A model generated the notes under the pieces. It saw only the letters and a list, made by a program, of their open reading frames with translations, was not told where the DNA came from and ran no database searches. Shown piece after piece: positions 40,046 to 49,138 of a stretch of 51,176 nucleotides of DNA. Numbering within the stretch: position 1 is the first letter of the stretch; the number at the start of each line of letters is the position of its first letter. Location of the stretch: assembly GCA_947589545.1 (NCBI GenBank), contig CANQBA010000024.1:1-51176 (forward strand), in the 5' to 3' direction. The stretch comes from an uncultured Oscillospiraceae bacterium. Lineage in GTDB: Bacteria; Bacillota; Clostridia; Oscillospirales; Oscillospiraceae. Made by a program: the position numbers and the translations under genes.

Positions 40046-41349
40046 TTTTTGACAGGGGCCTGCGTAAAAAGGGCAAGATCGGGCCCGCCCCCAGGACGTT
40101 GACGCTGGAGAGCGCTGACGGCTGGGACCTGGACAACGTGTCCATGAGTACGGACAGAGCGCTCAAGGTCTCCACCGTGTACCGGTGCGTGGATCTGCTC
40201 AGCACCTCAATGGCGATGCTGCCGGTGTACCTGATGCGGGAGACGGACAAAAGACGCATGTCGGATCACCACCTATCCCCCCTCTTGTGGGGGCGGGCCA
40301 ACGAGGCCATGACCACGGTGGATTATACGGCGCTTCTAAAGCGCAATGTCCTTCTGCGGGGGAATGCCTACGCCTATATCCAGCGCGATTCCAAGACGGG
40401 TTGGCCGGTGGAGTTGATCCCCCTGGAGCCGGATCTGACATCCATCTACTTTGATTCCGCGGGACGGCAGTGGTACATCTACACCAATCCGCGCACGGGC
40501 GAGACGACAAGGCTTTACCCGGAGGATGTCCTCCACTACAAAGGCCCCAGCGCCGACGGGATCTCCGGTGTGTCCGTGCTGACCAGCGCATCCATGACCA
40601 TCAAGACGGCCCTGGCGGCGCAGCAGCACCAGACAGATCTCTACACCAACGGCGGACAGCCCTCCGGCGTCCTGACTGTGGATACCGACCTGAGCGGCAC
40701 GACTGAGGAGACGGACGCGGAGGGCAATGTCCTGACCGTAACCCTCAAGGACGTGATCCGGCGGGAGTGGGAGCGGGCCCACGGGCCGGGGCGCGCCTTC
40801 CGGGTGGCCGTGCTGGATCACGGCCTCAAATATCAACCCATTGGGCTGTCCAATTCGGACGCCCAGTTCGTGGAGTCCGAGGATGTCCGCGTGGCTGATC
40901 TGTGCCGGTTTTTCGGGACTCCCACGCACCTGGTCTTTGCCGGGAAGCAGTCCTACCAGAGCAATGAGCAAAATTCCCTGGAGTTCGTGCGCTACACTCT
41001 CCAGGGAGACGTGACCCGGTGGGAACAGGAGGACTCCCACAAGCTCCTCCTCCCCTCCGAGAGAGCGGAGGGCCTGCGGGTCAAGCGGGAGATGAAGGTC
41101 TTCCTCCGGGGCGACACGGCGGCCCAGGGCGCCTGGTACAAGGCCATGCGGGAGGCCGGTGTCTACAGTGTCAACGATATCCGCGCCCTGGAGGATCTGC
41201 CGGAGGTCGAGGGAGGCGATACGCGGTATTCAAGCCTCAACTTTGTCCCGCTGGAGCTTTTCAGGGATCTCTCGATCCTGCGTGCCGGCGCCGGTGACGG
41301 TCAACCCGCGGCAGATGAGGTTGACGACGATCCTGAACACTCAGATTAG
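40042..41349 (+). CDS. Portal protein, HK97 family
   Basis: 435 residues. Typical HK97-portal blocks are STVYRCVDLLSTSMAMLPVY near residue 45, LLKRNVLLRGNAYAYI, LIPLEPDLTSIY, DVLHYKG and FFGTPTHLVFAGKQSYQSN-like sequence in the C-terminal half. It forms the dodecameric DNA gate of the capsid. ATG with GGAGGTGAC upstream. Confidence 0.95.
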   Translation: MIFDRGLRKKGKIGPAPRTLTLESADGWDLDNVSMSTDRALKVSTVYRCVDLLSTSMAMLPVYLMRETDKRRMSDHHLSPLLWGRANEAMTTVDYTALLKRNVLLRGNAYAYIQRDSKTGWPVELIPLEPDLTSIYFDSAGRQWYIYTNPRTGETTRLYPEDVLHYKGPSADGISGVSVLTSASMTIKTALAAQQHQTDLYTNGGQPSGVLTVDTDLSGTTEETDAEGNVLTVTLKDVIRREWERAHGPGRAFRVAVLDHGLKYQPIGLSNSDAQFVESEDVRVADLCRFFGTPTHLVFAGKQSYQSNEQNSLEFVRYTLQGDVTRWEQEDSHKLLLPSERAEGLRVKREMKVFLRGDTAAQGAWYKAMREAGVYSVNDIRALEDLPEVEGGDTRYSSLNFVPLELFRDLSILRAGAGDGQPAADEVDDDPEHSD

Positions 41350-41360
41350 GAGGCGAAACA

Positions 41361-42071
41361 ATGAAAAAAGAAGATACAGGCCCCGTGCTTAAGGGCGCGG
41401 AGGTGCAGCGGGGCGGGGAGCTGACCCCGGACGCGATGGCGCTGATCAACCGCCAGACGCTGCGGGAGCTTTCCGCCGATGAGGTCTTTACCTTCCGGGT
41501 GGCGGCCGCGGGGAACGAGGTGGACAGGGATCTGGAGCGGTTCACGGACAAGTCCCTGGACGACATGGCGGCGCTCTTTGTGGGGCGGACGGTGATCTCC
41601 GACCACAAGTGGGCCTCCGCCGGTCAGGTGGCCAGGGTCTACGCCGCCAGCGTGGAGGCGGAGGCCGGGAGCGTCAGGCGGCTGGTACTCAGCTGCTATC
41701 TCCCCAAGACGGACGCGACCAGGCCGGTGATCGAGGCAATCGAGGCGGGGATCCTGCGGGAGGTCAGCGTGGGCGTTTCGGTCAAGTCCTTTGGCTGCTC
41801 CATCTGCCACAAGGATTATCTGGGTCCCGACTGCGCGCATCTCCGGGGATGCAAGTACGAGGGCCATGTCTGTCATGTGGAGCTGGACGGCATCAGTGAT
41901 GCCTACGAGCTGAGCTTTGTGGCCGTCCCGGCCCAGCCCAAGGCCGGCGTGATCAAGCGCTATGACTCCAAGGAGGGCGACGGCTGCGCCGCAGACGACC
42001 CGGACGCGATAAAGAGATCCGTTCTCCAGCTGGCGAGAGCAAGGCTGGAGATGGAGAAAAACAGATTTTGA
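41361..42071 (+). CDS. Prohead maturation protease, HK97/U35-like
   Basis: 236 residues. Conserved pattern: FRVAAAGNEVDRDLERF, a His-containing VISDHKWASAGQVARVY, the nucleophile-region ILREVSVGVSV and AYELSFVAVPAQPKAGV. It cleaves the capsid scaffold domain during maturation. An unusual Cys/His insertion (CSICHKDYLGPDC...CKYEGHVCHV) could bind zinc. AGGAGGCG precedes the ATG. Confidence 0.9.
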   Translation: MKKEDTGPVLKGAEVQRGGELTPDAMALINRQTLRELSADEVFTFRVAAAGNEVDRDLERFTDKSLDDMAALFVGRTVISDHKWASAGQVARVYAASVEAEAGSVRRLVLSCYLPKTDATRPVIEAIEAGILREVSVGVSVKSFGCSICHKDYLGPDCAHLRGCKYEGHVCHVELDGISDAYELSFVAVPAQPKAGVIKRYDSKEGDGCAADDPDAIKRSVLQLARARLEMEKNRF

Positions 42072-42092
42072 ATTTTGAAAGGAGTTTTACAC

Positions 42093-43274
42093 ATGACCGC
42101 AAAAGAAAAGCTGCTGGAGCTGAAAAACAGCCGTGCCGCGGCTATCAAGGCCGCCGAGGAGGCCCTGGGGAGGGGCGACATGGCCGAGCATGAGAAACAG
42201 ATGGACGAGGTCAAGTCCATCAATGGCAAGATCGAGGCGGCGGAGGCCCTGCTGGCGGAGATGTGGCGGGGCGGCGCCCCCGATCCTGAGCAGCGGGAGA
42301 AAACGCCGCAGGTTGGCGATGGGAACCCCCCGCTGTCCGGGCTTAAAAAGGCCGTTAAGGCCCTGGCCAACGCCGCCCGCAATGGATTCCGTGTAAATAA
42401 GGCCCAGGGGGACAATCTCTCCGAGGGCGAGGCCGCCGACGGCGGCTACACCGTCCCGGAGGACATCGTGACCAAGATCGAGGAGCGGCGCGACGCCAAG
42501 GAGAATTTGCTGGGTCTGGTGACCGTGGTGCGCGTCAAGACCAACAAGGGCGCCAGGACGTTCAAAAAGCGCAAGCAGCTCAAGGGCTTCGCCACCGTGG
42601 CCGAGGCCGCGAAGATCCCCAAGAGCGAGGGGCCGGAGTTCGAGCGCGTGGAGTACTCCATCGAGAAACGCGGCGGTTTCCTGCCCGTCACCAACGAGCT
42701 GCTGGAGGACTCCGATGCGGCCATCGGCCAGGTGGTGGTTGACTGGATGGGCGATGAGTCCCGTGTCACCGTCAACAAGGAAATCGTTGATGTCATCAAA
42801 GCCCACGCCTCCACGGCGCTTGAGGGCCTGGACGACATCATCAAGGCCTGGATCAATCTGGGATCCTCTTTCCGCGCCACCAGCGCCATCATCACCAACG
42901 ACGACGGCCTTGCGTGGCTGTCCACCCTCAAGGACAAGAACGACCGGTACCTGCTGAGTCCCAACCCCGCCGACCCCAAGGCCCTCCAGCTGGCCGCCGG
43001 GCCTCATGTCATCCCCGTCAAGACCTTTGACAACGAGACCATCCCCTCCGACGGCACCAAGATCCCGTTCATCATCGGCGACCTCAAGGAGGGTATCTTC
43101 TACTTCAACCGCCGGCAGATGACCCTGACGATGTCCAACGTGGCCGTGGCCGGGGACTTCAACGCCTTTGAACAGGACATGACCCTTTGGCGCGGCACTC
43201 TGCGCGACGACTGCGTGGAGCGCGACGCCGACGCCTACGTCTACGGGCAGGTGGACACCGCGTCGGGGGAATAA
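42093..43274 (+). CDS. Major capsid protein, HK97 fold
   Basis: 393 residues. The N-terminal ~110 residues are a coiled-coil scaffold (delta) domain to be removed by the protease; the mature part starts around EGEAADGGYTVPEDIVTKI, and the HK97 core includes GGFLPVTNELLEDSD and IIGDLKEGIFYFNRRQMTL. ATG at 42093 has AAAGGAG upstream. The frame ends in TCG GGG GAA TAA, and a domain follows in the -1 frame with no start of its own, suggesting a frameshifted long form. Confidence 0.95.
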   Translation: MTAKEKLLELKNSRAAAIKAAEEALGRGDMAEHEKQMDEVKSINGKIEAAEALLAEMWRGGAPDPEQREKTPQVGDGNPPLSGLKKAVKALANAARNGFRVNKAQGDNLSEGEAADGGYTVPEDIVTKIEERRDAKENLLGLVTVVRVKTNKGARTFKKRKQLKGFATVAEAAKIPKSEGPEFERVEYSIEKRGGFLPVTNELLEDSDAAIGQVVVDWMGDESRVTVNKEIVDVIKAHASTALEGLDDIIKAWINLGSSFRATSAIITNDDGLAWLSTLKDKNDRYLLSPNPADPKALQLAAGPHVIPVKTFDNETIPSDGTKIPFIIGDLKEGIFYFNRRQMTLTMSNVAVAGDFNAFEQDMTLWRGTLRDDCVERDADAYVYGQVDTASGE

Positions 43275-43675
43275 CCGGGGCTGACCTTGTCAAAATCACC
43301 CCTCAAGGTCAGTCCCTTAACGACTATGGGGTGGGCGAGATTATGGCTTCCGCCATCATGGGGCCGGACGTCTCCATCGCGTGGGAGGGTACCCAGGGCA
43401 CGGTGACCGGGGCGTTCCCTCAGGCGACGGTCAAGGGCTTCTCCGCTTTGCCGGAGCAGCAGAGCGGACACTACTTCGCTTTTGAGCTGGATGAGCAGTA
43501 CGAGGGGCAAAAAGTGACCGTTATCGGCGCCCACCAGAAGACCGCCCAGGATCGCAGATGGGTCATCCGGCTGGATGAGCTTTACGCCGGGAGCAAAAAG
43601 CTCACGGTTAAGGTGGCCGGGGAGACAAAGTTCACCCTGGACTTTGCCGGCGCCACACTGGCGGCCGATGACTAA
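43264..43675 (+). CDS. C-terminal capsid extension in the -1 frame (probable frameshift product)
   Basis: About 135 residues (ITGADLVKITPQGQSLNDYG ... LTVKVAGETKFTLDFAGATL), beta-rich and Ig-like in style. No ATG or GTG with a ribosome site opens it: the frame continues leftward through the capsid gene, where its only start is TTG 43187 without a ribosome site. The capsid stop lies at a run of five G (43265-43269), and a -1 shift there joins the two frames. Minor capsid proteins with Ig-like extensions made by frameshifting are known in other siphophages. A sequencing indel is the alternative. Confidence 0.6.
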
Positions 43676-43919
43676 CCGCTGCAAGCCGCAGGAGCGGATC
43701 CTCCTGATACGCTGGCCCTTTGGGGCGGCATTGCGGCTGGGGCCGGGAGATAACTTTGAGCCGAGACAGATCCTGCCGGACGGCATGACCGTGCGCGCCC
43801 TGCCGGTGCCGTCATATGCCGCGGTGCCGGGGTGGATCTGTGTGGAGGCGGAGCTTTTCCACGGGCAGGTCTGCCACGGCTGGATCGATGCGGCCCTGGT
43901 GGAGGACGTGGCAGATTAA
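43668..43919 (+). CDS. Small structural-region protein
   Basis: 83 residues (MTNRCKPQERILLIRWPFG ... GWICVEAELFHGQVCHGWID). ATG at 43668 overlaps the end of the extension frame by 8 bases. Beta-rich, two to three Cys. It lies between capsid and connector genes. Function unknown. Confidence 0.6.
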   Translation: MTNRCKPQERILLIRWPFGAALRLGPGDNFEPRQILPDGMTVRALPVPSYAAVPGWICVEAELFHGQVCHGWIDAALVEDVAD

Positions 43920-43920
43920 G

Positions 43921-43937
43921 GTGTCCAAACCGGACAC
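43921..43937. repeat. Dispersed palindrome, variant site 7
   Basis: GTGTCC-AAACC-GGACAC. Both arms changed together (C to T, G to A), keeping a perfect palindrome. One base after the previous stop and 18 bases upstream of the next GTG start. Confidence 0.8.
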
Positions 43938-43955
43938 GCGGAGGAGGTGAGTGCC

Positions 43956-44252
43956 GTGGATGATGAGCTGGCGGCCGTTAAGGCCTATATGAGAGTGGAC
44001 GGCGACGATGACGATGCCGTTATCCTCGCGCTGCTGGCGGCCGCAAAGGTCTATCTGGTCAATGCCGGCATCCGGCGGCCGGAGACGGGCGACGATCTCT
44101 ACAACCTGGCGCTGTGGAGCTTGACCCTCCATTATTACGACCACAGAGACGCAGTGGGAGACGAGGCCTCCTTCCCCACGGGGCTGCGGCCGATCCTCAC
44201 GCAGCTCAAACTGGTGGGCGCAGCCAGGAGAGAGGGGGCCGCGGCGCCGTGA
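43956..44252 (+). CDS. Head-tail connector protein, gp6-like
   Basis: 98 residues, helical: ELAAVKAYMRVDGDDDDAVI, LLAAAKVYLVNAGI, LALWSLTLHYYDHRD. This is the common phage gp6-like adaptor that binds under the portal. GTG at 43956 has GAGGAGG 8 bases upstream; the GTG at 43947 lies inside that ribosome site. Confidence 0.85.
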   Translation: MDDELAAVKAYMRVDGDDDDAVILALLAAAKVYLVNAGIRRPETGDDLYNLALWSLTLHYYDHRDAVGDEASFPTGLRPILTQLKLVGAARREGAAAP

Positions 44253-44584
44253 CCGATGCGGGCAAGAGGCGGTGCAGGATCGTCATCCAACGGTTTTCCG
44301 GCGAGGTGGACGTCTACGGGGATCCCCAGTACCGGGATGACGCGCAGTGGACGGACGTGTGCGCCCTGTGGGCGTCCATCTCCCCGGTGAGCGGCAAGAT
44401 CTTTTATGCCGCGCAGCAGGCGCAGGCGGAGGTCAGTCACAGCGTATGCGTCCGTTACCGGGCGGGGCTGACCACGTCCATGCGCGTTAAGTACGGAGAC
44501 CGCATCTTTCGGATCGTGTCCATCCTGGATCCGGAGGAGCGGCACGAGGAGCTGCGGCTCATGTGTTGGGAGCTGGTGGACTGA
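44249..44584 (+). CDS. Head closure / head-tail adaptor
   Basis: 111 residues of the SPP1 gp16-like head-tail adaptor family: WTDVCALWASISPVSGKIFY and VSHSVCVRYRAGLTTSMRVK then RIFRIVSILDPEERHEELRL. Starts GTG in a GTGA overlap with the connector gene. Confidence 0.88.
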   Translation: MTDAGKRRCRIVIQRFSGEVDVYGDPQYRDDAQWTDVCALWASISPVSGKIFYAAQQAQAEVSHSVCVRYRAGLTTSMRVKYGDRIFRIVSILDPEERHEELRLMCWELVD

Positions 44585-45087
44585 TGGCCAAGACCGGGAT
44601 GGAGTTCAAACTTGACTTTACGGAGATGTGGAGGCTCCAGGCCGCTTTAAACCGTCTGGGTAATCTGCCCCAAAAGGTGGTTAACCGGGCGGCCGGCAAG
44701 GGGGCCACGGTGGCCGGCAGAGCCATTCGGGCGGCGGCGCCGGTGGGCAAGACCGGACAGCTGAGGCGGGGCTTTGTTCGTAAGCCGGAGCGATCCAAGA
44801 CCAAGGGCAAAAAGGTCTACGATTACTCTATGGATCCGGCCAAAAACGACATTTTCCAAAAACCCATCAAAAACCCCGGCGCGCTGGGCGGCAAAAAGTA
44901 CGACCATGCCTACTATCCGTCATCGGTGGAGTACGGATTCTTGGCCCGCGCAAAGGGCGGCGGGGTCTACCATGTACCCGGCCAGCACTTTGTGCGCAAG
45001 GCGGCGGAGTCCTCCAGCGCTGCGGTGCAGCGGGTCATCATTGACACCATGATGACGGAGATTGAGAAGGAGTGGAGGAAAAAGTGA
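44584..45087 (+). CDS. HK97 gp10-family minor tail/neck protein
   Basis: 167 residues. LQAALNRLGNLPQKVVNRAA, AIRAAAPVGKTGQLRRGF and VEYGFLARAKGGGVYHVPGQ match the HK97 gp10-like family at the neck. The ATG overlaps the preceding stop (TGATG). Confidence 0.88.
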   Translation: MAKTGMEFKLDFTEMWRLQAALNRLGNLPQKVVNRAAGKGATVAGRAIRAAAPVGKTGQLRRGFVRKPERSKTKGKKVYDYSMDPAKNDIFQKPIKNPGALGGKKYDHAYYPSSVEYGFLARAKGGGVYHVPGQHFVRKAAESSSAAVQRVIIDTMMTEIEKEWRKK

Positions 45088-45455
45088 CCGTATTTGAGCT
45101 TATTCCCGCCGTTCTGCGGCCGGCAAAAGTCTATCCCGGAGAGGCTCCCAAGACGGCCGGCAGCCCCTTCGTCGTCTATATGATGGCATCCAACCGGGAA
45201 AAGATGGCCCTGGACGGGCCTACGGGCCTGTGGACCGCCGTTTTCGACGTCAACTGCGTGGCCGACACCTACTCCGTTATGGTATCTCTGGCGGAGCGTG
45301 TTAGCTCCGCCCTGTCGGAGATACGGGGCAAAACCTTTGACGGCCTGCTCGTTGAGCAGGTCAATATACAGGCCTCCCCTGACCTCAAGGAGGTGGACGT
45401 GGGCCTCTGGCGCCGGCTGTATACGCTGACGCTTGATTATCAAGTAACCGATTAA
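45084..45455 (+). CDS. Tail terminator/completion protein, gp17-like
   Basis: 123 residues in the position of tail terminator proteins, with VVYMMASNREKMALDGPTG and YSVMVSLAERVSSALSEIRG patterns. GTG at 45084 overlaps the previous stop (GTGA), with GGAGG 5 bases upstream. Confidence 0.8.
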   Translation: MTVFELIPAVLRPAKVYPGEAPKTAGSPFVVYMMASNREKMALDGPTGLWTAVFDVNCVADTYSVMVSLAERVSSALSEIRGKTFDGLLVEQVNIQASPDLKEVDVGLWRRLYTLTLDYQVTD

Positions 45456-45473
45456 CCAAAGGAGGTACAAATT

Positions 45474-45887
45474 GTGAGTAAATCCAACTCGGTCGGCACT
45501 CAGCTGATCATCAACAAAAATCCCGTGGGCGGGCTTACCTCTATCAACGGCATCGAGATCACCGCCGACACGATCGACGTGACCGACCTTGGCAACAAGG
45601 ACGGGTACCGGGAGAAGCTGCCCGGCTTCAAGGACGCCGGCGAGGTGGCCGCAGATGGCTTCCTGGACTCTGACAACGAGGGGCAGACCGAATGCTACAC
45701 GCTGCTGGATTCCGGTGAGGTGGTGGACTGCGAGATCAAATTCCCCGAAAAAATCGGCAAGAGCTGGACGTTTAAGGCGTGCGTCAGTAAGTTTTCCACC
45801 AGCGTTGACGTGGATGATGCCCTGAAGTTTTCTGTCACCCTGGCCGTGTCCGGCAAGCCCACGCTGGGCGCCACCGCCGGCGCTTAA
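45474..45887 (+). CDS. Major tail tube protein
   Basis: 137 residues, beta-rich: VGGLTSINGIEITADTIDVT, EVAADGFLDSDNEGQ, FKACVSKFSTSVDVDDALKF. This is the pattern of siphophage tail tube proteins. GTG start with AAAGGAGGT upstream. The high-quality ribosome site suits an abundant structural protein. Confidence 0.9.
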   Translation: MSKSNSVGTQLIINKNPVGGLTSINGIEITADTIDVTDLGNKDGYREKLPGFKDAGEVAADGFLDSDNEGQTECYTLLDSGEVVDCEIKFPEKIGKSWTFKACVSKFSTSVDVDDALKFSVTLAVSGKPTLGATAGA

Positions 45888-45903
45888 AAAGGAGGTCTAA
45901 CCA

Positions 45904-46335
45904 ATGGCTAAGACTAAACAGCCCGTGCCTGAGACGGACGACGAGCATAACGATGTGGTCATCCTGATGCTGGACAAGCCCAGGGAGCTGCGGCTTGGGC
46001 ATAAGGCGATGAAACGCTTCTCGGCGCTGACCCACAAAAAGATAACTCAAATGCAGGATGCGTTGGAGGACTATGAGACGCTGTCCACCCTTATCTACAC
46101 GATGCTGTGGGCGGAGGACAAGACACTGTCGCCCGGCATGGTGGACGATCTCATCGATGACGCCGGGTGTCGCCAGGAGGATCCGTTGACGCTCGGGGAC
46201 ATTTATGACGCCGTATCTCGGGCGATTACCGCCGCCTTTGGCGGCGATGCGGATGAGCAGGCCAATGGGGAGAACAGCGGGGAGACCGCCGAGGAGTCCC
46301 CTACTCCGGCGGCTGGGACTGGCGAGACAGTCTGA
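45904..46335 (+). CDS. Tail assembly chaperone, short form (gpG-like)
   Basis: 143 residues between tail tube and tape measure genes. ELRLGHKAMKRFSAL and TLSTLIYTMLWAED are typical of the short chaperone. The second frame at 46302-46631 would be added by -1 frameshifting, giving the long gpGT-like form, as in lambda. GGAGGTC precedes the ATG. Confidence 0.88.
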   Translation: MAKTKQPVPETDDEHNDVVILMLDKPRELRLGHKAMKRFSALTHKKITQMQDALEDYETLSTLIYTMLWAEDKTLSPGMVDDLIDDAGCRQEDPLTLGDIYDAVSRAITAAFGGDADEQANGENSGETAEESPTPAAGTGETV

Positions 46336-46631
46336 GCCTGGCCGCCACGCTGGGGATCTCCGTCCAGGAGTGGGAGCTGATAACCCCGGCGGAGCTTAAT
46401 CTCTATGCGCAAGCAGAGAGACGCCGGAGAGAGGATGAGCAGCGTCTTACTGAGGCTAATATCTATTCGCTGGCGGCGCTGATCCGCTCTATGGTATGGG
46501 CCGAACGCCCGCCGTCGTTTGAGCGCGTGTTCCCGGAGCGGGAGGACGCCAAAAAGCCCATGACGGATGAGCAGATGTATGCCCAGGTTGTAATCCTTAA
46601 CCGCATGTTTGGTGGAGAGGAGGTGGACTGA
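46302..46631 (+). CDS. Tail assembly chaperone extension (gpT-like, -1 frame)
   Basis: About 109 residues with no start codon: YSGGWDWRDSLSLAATLGIS, then WELITPAELNLYAQAE and a helical end. The Tyr/Trp-rich junction is typical of gpT. The slip most likely occurs near CCCCTAC (46298-46304), where a Pro tRNA can move from CCT to CCC. The frame stops one base before the tape-measure start. Confidence 0.82.
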   Translation, partial: YSGGWDWRDSLSLAATLGISVQEWELITPAELNLYAQAERRRREDEQRLTEANIYSLAALIRSMVWAERPPSFERVFPEREDAKKPMTDEQMYAQVVILNRMFGGEEVD

Positions 46632-49133
46632 TTGGCAGTTGTCAAAAACTTAATGGTGCGTGCCGGAGCGGACTTTTCAAAGCTCACCAAGGCGATGCAA
46701 AAAGTCCGGAGCGATACCGCGGGGATGCAAAAAAGCGTCAACACCTCCTGTTCGCGCATGTCCTCCGCTGTGGACGGCGTGGGCAAAATGTTCAAGCGCA
46801 TGGCGTCCGCCATCTCCATCGCGGCCATCACGGCGGCGGCCAAAGCGGCCAAGGACGCGTATGATGCGCAAATCGAGGGGGAGACCAAGCTCGCCACCGT
46901 TATGCGCCAGCGCATGGCCGCCAGCAGCGCCGATGTCAAGTCCATTCTCGACCTGACAGCGGCCCAGCAGCGTTTGGGCGTGGTGGGCGACGAGGTGCAG
47001 CTTGCCGGCGCCCAGCAGCTGGCGACGTTTTTGAGCCAGGCTGACAGCCTCAAGACCCTGCTGCCCGCCATGAATGACCTGGTGGCCCAGCAGCACGGCC
47101 TCAACGCCACGCAGGAAAACGCTGTGAGCGTGGGCAATATGATGGGCAAGGTCATGCAGGGGCAGACCTCCGCGCTGCGCCGGGTGGGCATCACCTTTAC
47201 GGCCGCGGAGGAGGCCGCGCTGAAGTACGGCACCGAGGCCGAGCGGGCGGCCATGCTGGCGCAGGTCATCACCAACAACGTCGGCCCCATGAATGCGGCG
47301 CTGGCCGCAACCCCCGCGGGGCGCCTAAAACAGGTGAGCAACGCGCTGGGGGACATCAAAGAGCAATTCGGCCAGGCCGTGAGCCAGGTAACCACCGTAT
47401 TTCTCCCGGCGCTTAACCTGGCGTGCAGCGTGCTGGCCTCCCTGGCCACGCTGGCCAACAAGGTGGCCCAATCCATTGCCAACGTGTTCGGCGGCAGCAC
47501 CGCCGCCGCTAAGACGGTAAATTACACCGCCGCCGCGGCCAGCGGGATGGAGGATCTGACCGAGTCCACCGAGGCCGCCGGCAGCGCCGCCAAGGCCGCG
47601 CAGGCGCAGCTGCTGGGATTTGATAAGATCACCAAGCTGTCAGATAACGCCTCCGGATCCTCCGGGGACGCTTCCGCCGAGAGCGGCGGGGGTGTCGTCG
47701 GAGGCCTCGCCTCCGAGACGGCGGACGGCGCCGATGAGGCGGGCGCGAGCATCGGATGGCTGGAGCGGGCCCTTGCCAGACTTAAAGCCACGGTGAACAG
47801 CCTGGACTTTTCAAAGGCCTCTGCGGCCTTTGAGCGCCTTAAAACGTCTCTCAAGCCGCTTAAGCAGGAGCTGTTCGCCGGACTCCGGTGGGGCTATGAT
47901 AAGGTTTTGGAGCCGCTGGCACACTGGGTCGTGGAGGATGGGATCCCCGGGTTCTTGGACGCCCTGCGCCGAGGCGCATCCGCCTGCGCCGACCCCTTGC
48001 AGCGCCTGGGCGCAGCTTTGGCGCCGCTGGTTTCCGGTGCGTTTGACGGCCTTAAATGGGCCTACGACAATATCTTCATCCCCTTCGCAAACTGGACAGG
48101 CGGCGAGCTTATCCCCGCGTTTCTCGATGCGCTGGCGGGTACGGCGGACGCCCTGTCCGCTGTGCTGGAGGCTCTGCGTCCCTTGGGACAGTGGCTTTGG
48201 GACGAATTTCTCCTCCCCGTCGGCCAGTGGACCGGCGGCGTGATCGTAGATGTCCTCAAAGCAGTTGGCGACGGGCTTAGGGTTGTGGGCGACTGGATCC
48301 GCAAACACAAGCCGCTTGTAGAGGATATTGCCATCGTCGTCGGTTCTTTCGCCGCCGCTTTAGGCGCCGCGGTGACCTTCCTGCCCTCGCCGATTGGGTT
48401 AGTCGTTATCGCCATTGGGGCGCTGATCGCCACCGTGGCGCTGCTGGCAAAAAACTGGGACTCCGTTAAGGAGACTGCCGCAAACGCGTGGGCCAAAATC
48501 AAGGAGACCTGGAGCAACGTGGCCGACTGGTTTGACACAACTGTCATCCAGCCGGTAAAGGCCGGATTCGTCGCGGTCACGACGTTCGCAAAAAAGGCAT
48601 TTTCGGACGCCTGGAGCGGGATCCAAGGCGCATGGGCGTCTGTCTCCTCCTGGTTTGCCACTAAGGTTATCGACCCGGTTAAAAGCGGGTTCCGGAGCAT
48701 GGTCAACGGCGTGATCGGCTTCTTCGAGGGCTTGGCCAACGGGGCGATCCGGGCGGCCAATGCCATCATCAAGGGGCTTAATAAGATCTCGTTTGACATC
48801 CCGGACTGGGTGCCGGTCATCGGCGGCGGGAAATTTGGCTTTGACTTCAAAACACTCAACACGATCAGTCTGCCCCGGCTTGCAAAGGGCGGCATTGTGG
48901 ATCGCCCGACACCCGCCATTATCGGCGAGGCCGGCGCGGAGGCCGTGGTGCCGCTGTCGGAAAACGCGGCTTGGCTGGACGCGCTTGCCCGGCGCATCAC
49001 GTCGCGTGATAAGCAGGGGGCCAGATCCCTGACAATACCCGTGTATATCGGCGGGCGTAAGGTCACGGAGCTTGTCATCCAGGACATCAACGATATTACC
49101 CAGACGACCGGGGTATGTCCGATCCATATTTAA
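46632..49133 (+). CDS. Tail tape measure protein
   Basis: 833 residues. The N-terminal ~280 residues are helical with a TMP-core pattern (VSVGNMMGKVMQGQTSALRR, GPMNAALAATPAGRLKQVSN). Repeated amphipathic segments follow (about 395-560), two hydrophobic helices lie near 590-635 (PSPIGLVVIAIGALIATVAL), and the C-terminal AKGGIVDRPTPAIIGEAGAEAVVPL motif is common to tape measures. Starts TTG directly after the chaperone stop. By the usual ~1.5 angstrom per residue, tail length would be near 125 nm. Confidence 0.94.
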   Translation: MAVVKNLMVRAGADFSKLTKAMQKVRSDTAGMQKSVNTSCSRMSSAVDGVGKMFKRMASAISIAAITAAAKAAKDAYDAQIEGETKLATVMRQRMAASSADVKSILDLTAAQQRLGVVGDEVQLAGAQQLATFLSQADSLKTLLPAMNDLVAQQHGLNATQENAVSVGNMMGKVMQGQTSALRRVGITFTAAEEAALKYGTEAERAAMLAQVITNNVGPMNAALAATPAGRLKQVSNALGDIKEQFGQAVSQVTTVFLPALNLACSVLASLATLANKVAQSIANVFGGSTAAAKTVNYTAAAASGMEDLTESTEAAGSAAKAAQAQLLGFDKITKLSDNASGSSGDASAESGGGVVGGLASETADGADEAGASIGWLERALARLKATVNSLDFSKASAAFERLKTSLKPLKQELFAGLRWGYDKVLEPLAHWVVEDGIPGFLDALRRGASACADPLQRLGAALAPLVSGAFDGLKWAYDNIFIPFANWTGGELIPAFLDALAGTADALSAVLEALRPLGQWLWDEFLLPVGQWTGGVIVDVLKAVGDGLRVVGDWIRKHKPLVEDIAIVVGSFAAALGAAVTFLPSPIGLVVIAIGALIATVALLAKNWDSVKETAANAWAKIKETWSNVADWFDTTVIQPVKAGFVAVTTFAKKAFSDAWSGIQGAWASVSSWFATKVIDPVKSGFRSMVNGVIGFFEGLANGAIRAANAIIKGLNKISFDIPDWVPVIGGGKFGFDFKTLNTISLPRLAKGGIVDRPTPAIIGEAGAEAVVPLSENAAWLDALARRITSRDKQGARSLTIPVYIGGRKVTELVIQDINDITQTTGVCPIHI

Positions 49134-49138
49134 GCTTG

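Noticed and set aside
44518-44534. GTGTCC-ATCCT-GGATCC as another palindrome site
   Set aside because: Two arm mismatches, inside a coding region, and no match to the central bias.
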